Assembly: GCA_965250275.1 (NCBI GenBank)
Contig: OZ252297.1
Coordinates: 2,914,001-2,978,000, forward strand
Direction of reading: 5' to 3'
DNA length: 64,000 nucleotides
DNA from: G965250275 sp965250275
GTDB lineage: Bacteria; Pseudomonadota; Alphaproteobacteria; Rhodobacterales; Rhodobacteraceae
A program made the translations under genes and the position numbers. Below, piece after piece: positions 52,365 through 61,680 of the stretch (position 1 is its first letter; the number at the start of each line of letters is the position of its first letter). The notes beneath the pieces are model-generated. The model had not been told where the DNA came from. It saw only the letters and a program-made list of their open reading frames with translations, and made no database searches.

Positions 52365-53699
52365 TTAACGGAAAGCCAGCAAATCACCCGATGCGTTCAC
52401 GACGTACAGCGTATTGCCGGCAATCGCGGGCGGTGTTGAGGCGCCGCCGGGGATCTCGGTCGTGCCGACCAGGCGTCCGTCCTCGGGGGCAAAGCTGCGC
52501 AGGACCCCATCACTGGATACGACAACGATCCGTCCCCCGGCCATGACGGGCCCATAGCTTGCCACAACCGGGCCGCGGCGGCGTGGTCTGTCATCGACAA
52601 AGCCAGGCAGATCGACCGCCCAGATCAAGCTGCCGTTTCCGGCATCGATCCGGACCAGCTGTCGCCGGTCGGTGATTGCAAAAATGCTGTCCCCCGCAGG
52701 CCAGACCGGACCAAGGGCCCCTTCGCGCGCGGTCCAGATCCGCTCGCCGGACTCGCTGTTGAGCGCCACGAGCCGTCCAGAATGGTTCCCCGCATAGACC
52801 CGGCTGCCCACCACGACAGGAGCACCTGTGATGTCCGAAATTCGGGCTGATGCCCGTCCGGTACGTTGTCCGGCAACGGACGCGCTCCAACGTTGCAGGC
52901 CACCTTTGCGGAAGGTCGCGATCAGCTCTCCGGACCCAAAGGCAAATATCACAAACCGATTGGTCACGGCCGGAGCCGGCGCACCAAGAATATTCGCAAC
53001 GCTGGGTGGTGCATCCACTTGCCAGGCAATGCGTCCGGTGTCTGCCTCGATGGCCCAACCGGTTTCGTCCCCCGCCACCAGGTAGATCAGCCCATCGACA
53101 ATTGTCGGCTGCCCGCTGCCGGTTGCTTCGAGCTGCTGACGCCAGATCACCGACCCGCTGGTCGCATCCAGCGCGGCAATTTGGCCAAACCCAAGCGAGA
53201 CATAGAGCCGCCCCCCCGCATAAGCGAGGCCGCCACCGGTTGCGTCTCGGGCATCATCGCGCGCAGGGGTCAGATCGGTGCTCCAAAGCAGCGACCCGCT
53301 GGGAGAAACCGCCGCGACCCGCGCGCTGGAATCGAGCGTGTAGATGCGCCCGCCCCCCACAACAGGTTCGGCTGTAATGCGCTGTCTGCGGCTGTCGCCC
53401 TCGCCGATGCTGGTCGACCAGATCAGTTGCGGTTTCGCTCGCAGGGCGGGGTTCGCGGTGCGGAAGGCCTGCGTTCCGAACCCTTGTGCCCAGTCCGCAT
53501 TGACGGAGGGGGCCGCCAAACGAATGGCGCGGCTCTGATTGACAAACGCTTCTACGCTTTCTTCGGTGGCCTGATCCGGACGGATGTCTTCGCGGATACC
53601 GGGGAGGATCGTTTCCTGCTCGGCGCACCCGGCAAGCCAGACCGCCAGCGTGCCAATCAGCGCAAGCCCAACACGGGACGGGACAACCACACCACTCAT
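52365..53699 (-). CDS. bamB: Outer-membrane assembly lipoprotein BamB
   Basis: PQQ-like beta-propeller of the BAM complex, 444 residues. The lipobox is WLAGC near residue 25. Repeats of the type GRIYTLDSSARVAAVSPSGSLLWSTDL and GRLVALNSESGERIWTAREG run through the protein. It lies between the YfgM-like gene and der, as in E. coli and other proteobacteria. Confidence 0.94.
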   Translation of the reverse strand: MSGVVVPSRVGLALIGTLAVWLAGCAEQETILPGIREDIRPDQATEESVEAFVNQSRAIRLAAPSVNADWAQGFGTQAFRTANPALRAKPQLIWSTSIGEGDSRRQRITAEPVVGGGRIYTLDSSARVAAVSPSGSLLWSTDLTPARDDARDATGGGLAYAGGRLYVSLGFGQIAALDATSGSVIWRQQLEATGSGQPTIVDGLIYLVAGDETGWAIEADTGRIAWQVDAPPSVANILGAPAPAVTNRFVIFAFGSGELIATFRKGGLQRWSASVAGQRTGRASARISDITGAPVVVGSRVYAGNHSGRLVALNSESGERIWTAREGALGPVWPAGDSIFAITDRRQLVRIDAGNGSLIWAVDLPGFVDDRPRRRGPVVASYGPVMAGGRIVVVSSDGVLRSFAPEDGRLVGTTEIPGGASTPPAIAGNTLYVVNASGDLLAFR

Positions 53700-53754
53700 A
53701 CCAACCCGCCTGTCGCTCTTCTCATCTTCCTATACCGCCCGATCCGCGATCCGG

Positions 53755-54426
53755 TCAGCCCTGTGACCCGACCGTCGGTACGGGTGTTCCGCCCAGCGCC
53801 ACAATCACCTGCGAGGCGCGCAGTTGCAAGTCGCCGCTCGCCTCGGCGTCCTGCATCAGGGCCTGCAAGCGCTCAATGGCGGCATCTGTTTGCCCTTCGG
53901 AAATGTCCAGAAGTGCCAATTGTTCCTCTGCCAACGTGCGCAATGGCGCACCCGGCTGGGCCAGCGCCTCGAATTGCAGGCGCAGATCGGCGCTGTCCAT
54001 AGTGTCGCGCTGCAGCAAAAGCGATTTGAACAGCGCAATCTGGCGGTAGATCTCGGGCAGTTCACCGTCCTGCGCGACCGTATTAAGCCCAGCGACAGCG
54101 GCGTCGACGTCTCCGGTGTTTGCCAGTGCTGCCGATTTCATGAACTGCAACATCGCATTGCTGCCCGGCGACTCCGCCGTGATTTCCTGCAGTGCCGCCG
54201 TGCGGCTCTCCAGATCGTCCTGTTCCAGGGCCGCCAGCATGGCATCGCCCAGGTCCTGAGCGGCCCGGGTCTGCTGTGCTTTGCGGTATTCGGAGAAGGC
54301 AGCGCCACCAACGATCAGCAAAATGAGCAGCGCCGCAATCCAACCGTAACGGCGCAGCAATGCATAGAGTCGGTCCTTGCGAACTTCCTCTGTCACCTCA
54401 TCAATGAACGAGTCGGTGTTACTCAT
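53755..54426 (-). CDS. YfgM-like TPR protein
   Basis: The 223-residue membrane-anchored protein has DSFIDEVTEEVRKDRLYALLRRYGW, then a helix IAALLILLIVGGAAFSEYRKAQQ, then TPR-type repeats in the periplasm. YfgM in E. coli assists the Sec translocon and periplasmic chaperones. It is first in a conserved yfgM-bamB-der order, which supports the call; sequence similarity beyond that layout is loose. Confidence 0.85.
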   Translation of the reverse strand: MSNTDSFIDEVTEEVRKDRLYALLRRYGWIAALLILLIVGGAAFSEYRKAQQTRAAQDLGDAMLAALEQDDLESRTAALQEITAESPGSNAMLQFMKSAALANTGDVDAAVAGLNTVAQDGELPEIYRQIALFKSLLLQRDTMDSADLRLQFEALAQPGAPLRTLAEEQLALLDISEGQTDAAIERLQALMQDAEASGDLQLRASQVIVALGGTPVPTVGSQG

Positions 54427-54691
54427 GCCCCCTCCTCAGATGTGCCATCTATCTGTATTTGCAGGATTTCACCGGCAAAGCCGCACCCAATCGGCCCCGT
54501 CATACCCCGCTTGCGGTGGCAAGCCAAGTGGCACGTGCACGCGCGGTGTTGTGCCGCTTGCGCCGCATGGCGAAAAAAAATAATCTGAACTGGTTAGTTT
54601 AGCGTAAAAAGCACATATATCGCGCGAACGTGAATCACCACCGGTGCCACCCCCCGCACCGCACATGCGCTTTAGTTTAGGAACAAATGTA

Positions 54692-55924
54692 ATGCGACCG
54701 ATCCCGCTGTTAACCGCGATACTGGTTACCCTGGCGCTCTATGGCATTGTCTTTGAACGCGACGCTTTGCTGGCCTTTGCCCGAGGCGACGAAACCGATA
54801 CCGAAGAGGCCGCAACGCTCGCTGAGGCTGCCGAACCTGCTGATGTTGCCCCTGCAATTGGGGTTTTGGTGCGTCAGTCTCAAGCCCAGACGATTGACAG
54901 TGCCGTGATCCTGCGTGGGCAGACCCAGGCCGCGCGCGAGGTTGAAGTGCGAGCGGAAACCTCTGCCATCGTGGTTTCGGACCCGCTGCGCAAGGGCGCC
55001 TATGTGAACAAGGGCGACCTGTTGTGCCAGTTGGACCCCGGCACGCGCGAGGCGGCATTGGACGAAGCGGTGGCCCGCCTTGCCGAGGCCCGCACCCGCG
55101 TTCCTGAGTCCGAGGCCCGCCTTGAAGAGGCCGAAGCCCGTTTGCGGGAGGCCACAATCAACGACAACGCCGCGGCCAAGCTGTCGGCAGGTGGCTTTGC
55201 CTCTGACACCCGTGTTGCGGCGTCTGCCGCTGCCGTTCAGGCCGCTGAAGCCAGCATCGCCTCTGCGCAATCTGGACTCGAGACCGCGCGGGCCGGCATT
55301 CGTGGGGCCTCGGCCCAAGTGGCCGTTGCCGAACGCGAGATCGCGCGCCTGACCATCACCGCCCCGTTCGAGGGATTGCTGGAGTCCGACACCGCTGAAC
55401 TGGGCAGCCTGATGCAACCCGGCAGCCTGTGTGCCACCGTGATCCAGTTGGATCCGATCAAGCTGATTGGTTACGTGCCTGAGACGGAGGTCGGTCGCGT
55501 GAACGTCGGTGCGCTGGCCGGGGCCGAACTGGCCAGCGGGCGTCAGGTGCAGGGGCGTGTGACATTCCTGAGCCGCTCCGCCGACCCCACCACTCGCACA
55601 TTTCTGGTTGAGATCGAAGTGGACAACGCCGATCTGAGCATCCGGGACGGCCAGACGGCCGAGATCGCAATTGCCGCTGATGGCGCGGTCGCGCACAAAC
55701 TGCCGCAATCCTCTCTAACCCTGAACAACGAAGGGCGCCTGGGGGTTCGTGCTGTAGATGCAGACAATGTGGTGGAATTCCACGCCGTCAGCCTGTTGCG
55801 CGACGATATCGACGGCGTCTGGCTGGGTGGATTGCCCGAAGAGGTCGACGTCATTGTCGTCGGTCAGGACTTTGTAACCGAAGGAGTCCGGGTCAACCCG
55901 ACCTATGAGGAGGTCACTCAATGA
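54692..55924 (+). CDS. RND efflux periplasmic adaptor
   Basis: HlyD/AcrA-type membrane-fusion protein of 410 residues from ATG 54692 (an in-frame ATG at 54665 is possible). N-terminal helix TAILVTLALYGIVF, an acidic linker, a lipoyl domain (ILRGQTQAAREVEV and PLRKGAYVNKGDLLCQLD), an alpha-helical hairpin rich in Ala and Glu (residues 130-220) and a beta-barrel (TITAPFEGLLESDTAELGSLMQPG). No lipobox. It overlaps the permease gene by ATGA. Confidence 0.92.
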   Translation: MRPIPLLTAILVTLALYGIVFERDALLAFARGDETDTEEAATLAEAAEPADVAPAIGVLVRQSQAQTIDSAVILRGQTQAAREVEVRAETSAIVVSDPLRKGAYVNKGDLLCQLDPGTREAALDEAVARLAEARTRVPESEARLEEAEARLREATINDNAAAKLSAGGFASDTRVAASAAAVQAAEASIASAQSGLETARAGIRGASAQVAVAEREIARLTITAPFEGLLESDTAELGSLMQPGSLCATVIQLDPIKLIGYVPETEVGRVNVGALAGAELASGRQVQGRVTFLSRSADPTTRTFLVEIEVDNADLSIRDGQTAEIAIAADGAVAHKLPQSSLTLNNEGRLGVRAVDADNVVEFHAVSLLRDDIDGVWLGGLPEEVDVIVVGQDFVTEGVRVNPTYEEVTQ

Positions 55925-58900
55925 CCGGAATCGTCGACTGGGCCGCGTCCCGGGCGCGGATGGTCCTGGCCTTTATCGCTCTGTCATTGATCATCGGTGG
56001 TTTCGCCTATGTCAGCCTGCCCAAAGAGGGTGAGCCCGACATTGAGATCCCCGCGCTCTTTGTCTCGGTCCAGTTTCCCGGCATCTCGGCGGAGGACAGC
56101 GAGAGTCTTTTGGTCAAGCCCATGGAGACCGAACTGGCCGATCTGGACGGTCTGAAAGAAATGACCGGAACCGCGGCCGAGAACTATGCCGGTGTTGCCC
56201 TTGAGTTCGAGTTCGGTTGGGACAAAACCGCGATCATGGCGGACGTGCGGGATGCGATGAATTCCGCTCAGGCCGACTTTCCCGACGGCGCTGAGCAGTA
56301 TTCGATCACCGAGATCAACTTTTCGGAGTTCCCGATCGTCATCGTGAACCTCACCGGCGCAGTACCTGAACGCACGATGGCACGCATCGCAAAGGACCTG
56401 CAGGACGATCTGGAGGCACTCGACGCCGTGCTCGAAGCCGGGATCGCGGGCAACCGTGACGAAATGGTCGAAGTGGTGATCGATCCCCTGCGGCTCGAGG
56501 CGTACAACGTCACCGCCGGCGAACTGATCAGCGTGGTGCAGAACAACAACCAACTGATCGCCGCTGGTGAGGTTGAAACCCCGCAAGGGACTTTCAGCGT
56601 CAAGATCCCCTCGTCCTTTAAGGATGTCGGGGACATCTACAGCCTGCCGATCAAAACTAATGGCGACCGGGTTGTGACCCTTGGCGATCTGGCAGAGATC
56701 AACTTTACCTTTGAAGATCGCGCCGGAACGGCCCGGTTCAACGGCGAAAAGACCGTGGCACTGCAAGTGGTCAAACGGAAGGGCTACAACCTGATCGACA
56801 CTGTGGCCCTGGTGAAGTCGACCATCGAAGAGTCCCGCAGCAGATGGCCCGAGGAACTGCAGGCCGCCGTTCAGCTCGGCACGTCCAACGACCAGAGCCG
56901 TGTGGTCGGGTCGATGGTCAGCCAGCTCGAGGGGTCGGTGCTGACAGCTGTCGCGCTGGTTATGATCGTTGTGCTGGCATCTCTGGGCAGCCGCGCCGCT
57001 TTGCTGGTGGGTTTTGCGATTCCGACCTCCTTCCTGCTCTGTTTCGCCTTTCTGGCCGTCATGGGGGTCAGCATTTCGAACATTGTGATGTTCGGACTGA
57101 TCCTGGCTGTGGGGATGCTGGTCGACGGGGCCATCGTGGTGGTCGAGTACGCTGACAAACGCATCAAAGAGGGGTCCGGCCCGATGCACGCCTATGTCGA
57201 GGCGGCGCAGCGGATGTTCTGGCCCATTGTCAGCTCCACCGCCACCACGCTCTGTGCCTTTCTGCCGATGCTGTTCTGGCCCGGGGTGCCCGGCGAATTC
57301 ATGGGCATGCTGCCGGTCACGCTGATCTTCGTTCTGTCGGCTTCGCTGGTCGTCGCGCTGATCTATCTGCCGGTCATGGGTGGGGTCACCGGGCGGATCA
57401 GCCGGGTCTTTGGCAACACCTCGGACCGCTTGCGGGCGAGCTTGCCCTGGGTTGTCTGCGCAGCGCTCGTGCCGTTTGCGCTCTACGCCATGTTCCTCGG
57501 TGCAATGCAGATGCTCAACCCGGCCTACCTGCTGCCGGAAGGGGTGCCGTTGCTGGCCGCAGAACTGGCCGGGGTTGCGATCTTCCTGTTCGGCGCCTTT
57601 GCGGCGAGCATCACACTGGGTGCCGCCAAGATCGAGCGGCGCCAACGAAGCGTGCGAGGCGGGCATCGCCTGACACCGTTCGGCCGCATCATCCATCTGA
57701 TCGCCGGCAATCCGGTAATGCCTCTGGTGGTGCTCGCAGGCATCGTTTTTGGCGTCGTTTCGGTGTTCACGTATTTCGGCGCCAACAACAACGGTGTGGA
57801 ATTCTTTGTCGAAAGCGAACCCGAACAGGCGACGGCCTATGTCCGCGCCCGTGGCAACGTTTCGTTGACGGAAACCGATGGGATGGTCCGCGAGGCCGAG
57901 GATATCATCCGTCAGCACCCGGCCGTGATCAACGTCTTCTCCTTTGCCGGGGATGGTGGCCTGAACACGGACAGCTCGGGCGCGCAACTTCCGCCAGACA
58001 CTGTCGGACAGGTCCAGTTCGAAATCATTCCCTGGGAAGAGCGGCCAACCGTCAGCGAACCGATCCTGAACGGTTTGTTTGACCGTGAAACAACCCAGCC
58101 CGAGTTTGACGGTGACTATGTCATCGATGAACTGAACGCGGCGCTGGCGGGTCTGGCGGGGTTCGAAACAGAAATTCTCGCGCTGGCGCAAGGTCCAGCG
58201 TCGGGCAAGCCCGTGCATCTGCGCCTGAGAGGCGAGGACTGGGATACGCTGCGGTCCGCGACCAGTTTGGCGCGGGCTCAGTTTGAAGACACTCCGGCGC
58301 TGACGCAGATCGAAGACAGCCTGCCGCTGCCCGGCATCGACTGGCAGATTGATGTCGATGTCGAAAAGGCGGGCCGCTACGGCGCGGACGTCGCCACCGT
58401 CGGCGCAATGGTGCAACTCGTGACTCGCGGCATCCTGCTGGACACGATGCGCGTGGACAGCAGCGACGAGGAAATTGAGATCCGGGTTCGTCTGCCGGAG
58501 AAGGACCGTGTCCTGAGCACGCTGGACACGCTGAAGGTGCGGACATCAGACGGGCTTGTTCCGCTGTCAAACTTCATCTCGCGGCAACCGGTGGCAAAGC
58601 TGGCCCAGATCGACCGCGTGGATCAGCAGCGCTACTACGACGTCAAAGCAGATGTCGCGACAGGCATGTCCAAGGTGATTGTCACCAACGATGACGGGAC
58701 GGAAAACCGGCTTGCAACCGTCCGCGCGCTGGAGGCCGGGGCGCCGGCCAACGGTGCGGTGGTGGAAAACGCCTCAGGTGACCGTTTCGAAGTGGTCGGC
58801 CTGTCAGGCTCGGAAAGCACGGACGACCTGCGTCAGGCCATCACGGACGGCGCGCGATTTGTTCCGATCAACGCAAACGAGCGGATTGCCGTGCTGACGG

Positions 58901-59736
58901 AATGGCTAGACACACAGCCCTTCGACCCAAGCATCACGTGGCAATGGACAGGTGACCGCGAAGAACAAGCCGAATCCGGGGCTTTCCTGCAGAACGCGTT
59001 TATGGGCGCGTTGGGCCTGATGTTCATCATCCTGCTTGCGCAGTTCAACAGCTTCTACAACTCCCTTCTGGTCCTGCTGGCCGTGGTGCTGAGCACGACG
59101 GGGGTGCTGATCGGAATGCTGGTGATGAACCAACCGTTCTCGATCATCATGACCGGGACCGGGATCGTCGCGCTGGCCGGGATCGTTGTGAACAACAACA
59201 TTGTTCTGATCGACACCTATCAGGAATACAGCCGCTATATGCCCCGGCTCGAAGCGATTGTGCGCACGGCGGAATCCCGGATCCGCCCGGTTCTGCTGAC
59301 CACGATCACGACAATGGCCGGTCTGGCGCCCATGATGTTCGGCCTCAGCCTGGATTTCATCGGCGGCGGGTACTCGATCGACAGTCCGACCGCGCTGTGG
59401 TGGAAGCAACTGGCCACAGCCGTTGTGTTCGGACTTGGGATCGCTACGGTTCTGACGCTGGTTCTGACCCCTTCGCTGCTGGCGCTGCGGGTCTGGGCGG
59501 TGTCCGGTGCCTATGGCGCATGGACGGCAGTCCGCGCAGGTGGCTGGACGGCCGAAGGACGCCGCATCCGCGAAGACATGCGCCTGCGCCGGTCGGCCGG
59601 AAAAATCAAATCTCCGGAGATCATCTGGGAAGATGTGGCCACCCCCACTCCGCCCCCGGTGCTCGAAGAGGTGACAGCGGACGATACGCCGGACGGCCCC
59701 CCGAAACCGACGCCACCGCTCAAGGCCGCCGAGTGA
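55921..59736 (+). CDS. RND efflux permease, extended form
   Basis: Proton-driven exporter of 1271 residues, longer than the usual 1000-1070. Porter-domain repeats are regular (NYAGVALEFEFGWDKTAIMADVRDAMN, NNNQLIAAGEVETPQGTF). In helix 4 the motif is GMLVDGAIVVVEY, with the first Asp of the AcrB DD pair kept and the second replaced by Gly. In helix 10 the AcrB Lys region reads GIVVNNNIVLIDTY, with Asn. Extra length comes from an additional hydrophobic stretch near residues 500-570 and a Pro/Glu-rich C-tail. Substrates are unknown. Confidence 0.93.
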   Translation: MTGIVDWAASRARMVLAFIALSLIIGGFAYVSLPKEGEPDIEIPALFVSVQFPGISAEDSESLLVKPMETELADLDGLKEMTGTAAENYAGVALEFEFGWDKTAIMADVRDAMNSAQADFPDGAEQYSITEINFSEFPIVIVNLTGAVPERTMARIAKDLQDDLEALDAVLEAGIAGNRDEMVEVVIDPLRLEAYNVTAGELISVVQNNNQLIAAGEVETPQGTFSVKIPSSFKDVGDIYSLPIKTNGDRVVTLGDLAEINFTFEDRAGTARFNGEKTVALQVVKRKGYNLIDTVALVKSTIEESRSRWPEELQAAVQLGTSNDQSRVVGSMVSQLEGSVLTAVALVMIVVLASLGSRAALLVGFAIPTSFLLCFAFLAVMGVSISNIVMFGLILAVGMLVDGAIVVVEYADKRIKEGSGPMHAYVEAAQRMFWPIVSSTATTLCAFLPMLFWPGVPGEFMGMLPVTLIFVLSASLVVALIYLPVMGGVTGRISRVFGNTSDRLRASLPWVVCAALVPFALYAMFLGAMQMLNPAYLLPEGVPLLAAELAGVAIFLFGAFAASITLGAAKIERRQRSVRGGHRLTPFGRIIHLIAGNPVMPLVVLAGIVFGVVSVFTYFGANNNGVEFFVESEPEQATAYVRARGNVSLTETDGMVREAEDIIRQHPAVINVFSFAGDGGLNTDSSGAQLPPDTVGQVQFEIIPWEERPTVSEPILNGLFDRETTQPEFDGDYVIDELNAALAGLAGFETEILALAQGPASGKPVHLRLRGEDWDTLRSATSLARAQFEDTPALTQIEDSLPLPGIDWQIDVDVEKAGRYGADVATVGAMVQLVTRGILLDTMRVDSSDEEIEIRVRLPEKDRVLSTLDTLKVRTSDGLVPLSNFISRQPVAKLAQIDRVDQQRYYDVKADVATGMSKVIVTNDDGTENRLATVRALEAGAPANGAVVENASGDRFEVVGLSGSESTDDLRQAITDGARFVPINANERIAVLTEWLDTQPFDPSITWQWTGDREEQAESGAFLQNAFMGALGLMFIILLAQFNSFYNSLLVLLAVVLSTTGVLIGMLVMNQPFSIIMTGTGIVALAGIVVNNNIVLIDTYQEYSRYMPRLEAIVRTAESRIRPVLLTTITTMAGLAPMMFGLSLDFIGGGYSIDSPTALWWKQLATAVVFGLGIATVLTLVLTPSLLALRVWAVSGAYGAWTAVRAGGWTAEGRRIREDMRLRRSAGKIKSPEIIWEDVATPTPPPVLEEVTADDTPDGPPKPTPPLKAAE

Positions 59737-59741
59737 TCTGA

Positions 59742-59773
59742 GTGCCTGACGGCGGCGTGACACCGGCAGGCAC
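59742..59773. terminator. Inverted repeat between RND permease and ABC gene
   Basis: GTGCCTG (59742-59748) and CAGGCAC (59767-59773) pair perfectly, with a few more pairs inside after one mismatch. It is six bases after the RND stop, in the convergent gap with the ABC exporter. The T-tract is weak. Confidence 0.35.
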
Positions 59774-59824
59774 GTGACCTTTCGATAGCTGCGCAGTAGG
59801 GTCGCCCGCTCGGCCCCACTTTGG

Positions 59825-61624
59825 TCAGGCGGCCTCTTCGGAGGCCTGCCGGTTCCAAAGATTGGCATAACGCCCGCCAGCCGACAGCAATGCGTCATGC
59901 TTGCCACGTTCCGCGATCTCGCCGTCGTGCAGGACAATGATCTGATCAGCCTCCGCAATCGTGCTGAGGCGATGGGCGATGGTGATCACCGTCCGCCCTT
60001 CCCCAGCCCGTGCCAGCGCATCCTTGATCTCACCTTCGGTGTCGCTGTCCAACGCACTGGTGGCTTCGTCCAGCAGCAGGATCGGCGGGTCTTTCAGCAA
60101 GGTGCGTGCAATGCCCACGCGTTGCTTCTCTCCGCCGGAGAGTTTGAGACCACGTTCCCCGACCCGGGTCTCGTATCCGTCCGGCAACGACTCGATGAAG
60201 CTGTGAATCTGGGCGTCCCGCGCGGCCTGTTCGATGTCCTCTTGCGTGGCATCGTCCCGACCATATGCGATGTTGTAGCGGATGGTGTCGTTGAACAGCA
60301 CTGTATCCTGCGGCACCACGCCGATGGCTCGATGCAGACTGGTTTGCGTGACGTCGCGAACGTCCTGCCCATCGATTTTCAACGCCCCGGCCGTCACGTC
60401 GTAGAACCGGAACAACAGACGTCCGATGGTAGATTTCCCCGACCCGGTGGCCCCGACAATCGCCACGGTTTCTCCTGCGCCAACGCTGAGCGTGACCCCC
60501 TTGAGGATTTCGCGTTCCGGATCATACCCAAACCGCACGTTTTCGAGATCGATCTGCCCGCCCGACACGTTCAGAACACCGGCACCGGGCTTGTCTTTGA
60601 CCTCTTCGGGCTGCTCCAGGAGATCGAACATGTCGCCCATGTCGACCAGAGACTGCCGGATCTCGCGATACACCGTCCCCAGGAAATTCAGCGGCACGGT
60701 GATCTGTATCATGTAGGCATTCACCATCACGAAATCGCCAACAGTCAGGGTCCCGGCCTGCACACCTCTGGCTGCCAGAACCATCACGCCGACCAGGCCA
60801 GCCGTGATCAACAGTGATTGACCAAAGTTCAGGAAGGCCAGCGAATACGAGGTCTTCAGTGCGGCAGCCTCGTATTGCTGCATAGCGCCGTCATAACGCT
60901 TGGCTTCACGCTCTTCGGCACCAAAGTACTTTACCGTTTCGTAGTTCAGCAGACTGTCGATGGCCTTTTGGTTGGCATCGGTGTCCTGATCGTTCATTTG
61001 GCGCCGCAGCTTCACGCGCCACTCGGTCACCGCAAAGGTGAACCAGACGTACAGGACGATCGTCACCATCACGATGACGAGGTACCAGACGTCGAACAGC
61101 ACCAGCAAAATGACCCCGACCATCAGAAGTTCGAGGAACAAGGGCCCGATTGAGAAGATCAGGAATCGCAGCAGGAAATCGACCCCTTTCACGCCGCGTT
61201 CGATGATGCGGCTGAGGCCCCCTGTGTGGCGTGACACATGATAGCGCAGGGACAATCGGTGAATATGGCCGAAAGTTTCCAACGCCAATTGCCGCAGGGC
61301 ACGCTGTCCCACTGGTGCGAAGACCGCGTCCCGCAGCTGCTGAAACCCGACATTCATCAGACGCGCCATGCCGTAAGCGATGGTCAGGCCCACTGCCCCA
61401 AGCCCAAGCATCGGCACGCCTTCGTTGGCGAGCCCGTCCACTGCGCCTTTGTACAGGATCGGAATGACGACCGAGACCAGTTTGGCCGTGACCAGCATTG
61501 CGAGCGCGACGATCACGCGGCGCTTTACCCAGGACTGTCCGTCAGGCCAGATGTAAGGAGAGACTTTGACAATCGTTCGCCAGCCCGAGTTTCGCTCGTC
61601 GCGGGCTGTTTTCGTGTCGTTCAT
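59825..61624 (-). CDS. Atm1/ABCB7-type ABC exporter
   Basis: Half-transporter of 599 residues with six-helix membrane domain and ATPase. It has the Atm1-type opening WPDGQSWVKRRVIVALAML and KLVSVVIPILYKGAVDGL near 50-75. ATPase motifs are GATGSGKSTIGRLLFRFYDV, LSGGEKQRVGIARTLLKDPP and LLLDEATSALDSDTE. Members of this group export glutathione-linked species and are tied to iron-sulfur or heavy-metal balance. It is convergent with the RND gene. Confidence 0.93.
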   Translation of the reverse strand: MNDTKTARDERNSGWRTIVKVSPYIWPDGQSWVKRRVIVALAMLVTAKLVSVVIPILYKGAVDGLANEGVPMLGLGAVGLTIAYGMARLMNVGFQQLRDAVFAPVGQRALRQLALETFGHIHRLSLRYHVSRHTGGLSRIIERGVKGVDFLLRFLIFSIGPLFLELLMVGVILLVLFDVWYLVIVMVTIVLYVWFTFAVTEWRVKLRRQMNDQDTDANQKAIDSLLNYETVKYFGAEEREAKRYDGAMQQYEAAALKTSYSLAFLNFGQSLLITAGLVGVMVLAARGVQAGTLTVGDFVMVNAYMIQITVPLNFLGTVYREIRQSLVDMGDMFDLLEQPEEVKDKPGAGVLNVSGGQIDLENVRFGYDPEREILKGVTLSVGAGETVAIVGATGSGKSTIGRLLFRFYDVTAGALKIDGQDVRDVTQTSLHRAIGVVPQDTVLFNDTIRYNIAYGRDDATQEDIEQAARDAQIHSFIESLPDGYETRVGERGLKLSGGEKQRVGIARTLLKDPPILLLDEATSALDSDTEGEIKDALARAGEGRTVITIAHRLSTIAEADQIIVLHDGEIAERGKHDALLSAGGRYANLWNRQASEEAA

Positions 61625-61680
61625 ACGGGGTATGTCTTCTTGTTCTTGCTATGCACAGATAGGCCCCGGGCAGCCCCGCC

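Noticed and set aside
55984..58416. Open frame of 810 codons on the minus strand, opposite the RND permease
   Set aside because: Composition is dominated by His, Gln, Arg and Asp with no domain, and it mirrors the codon bias of the real gene. A GC-rich gene with strong third-position bias gives such antisense frames.
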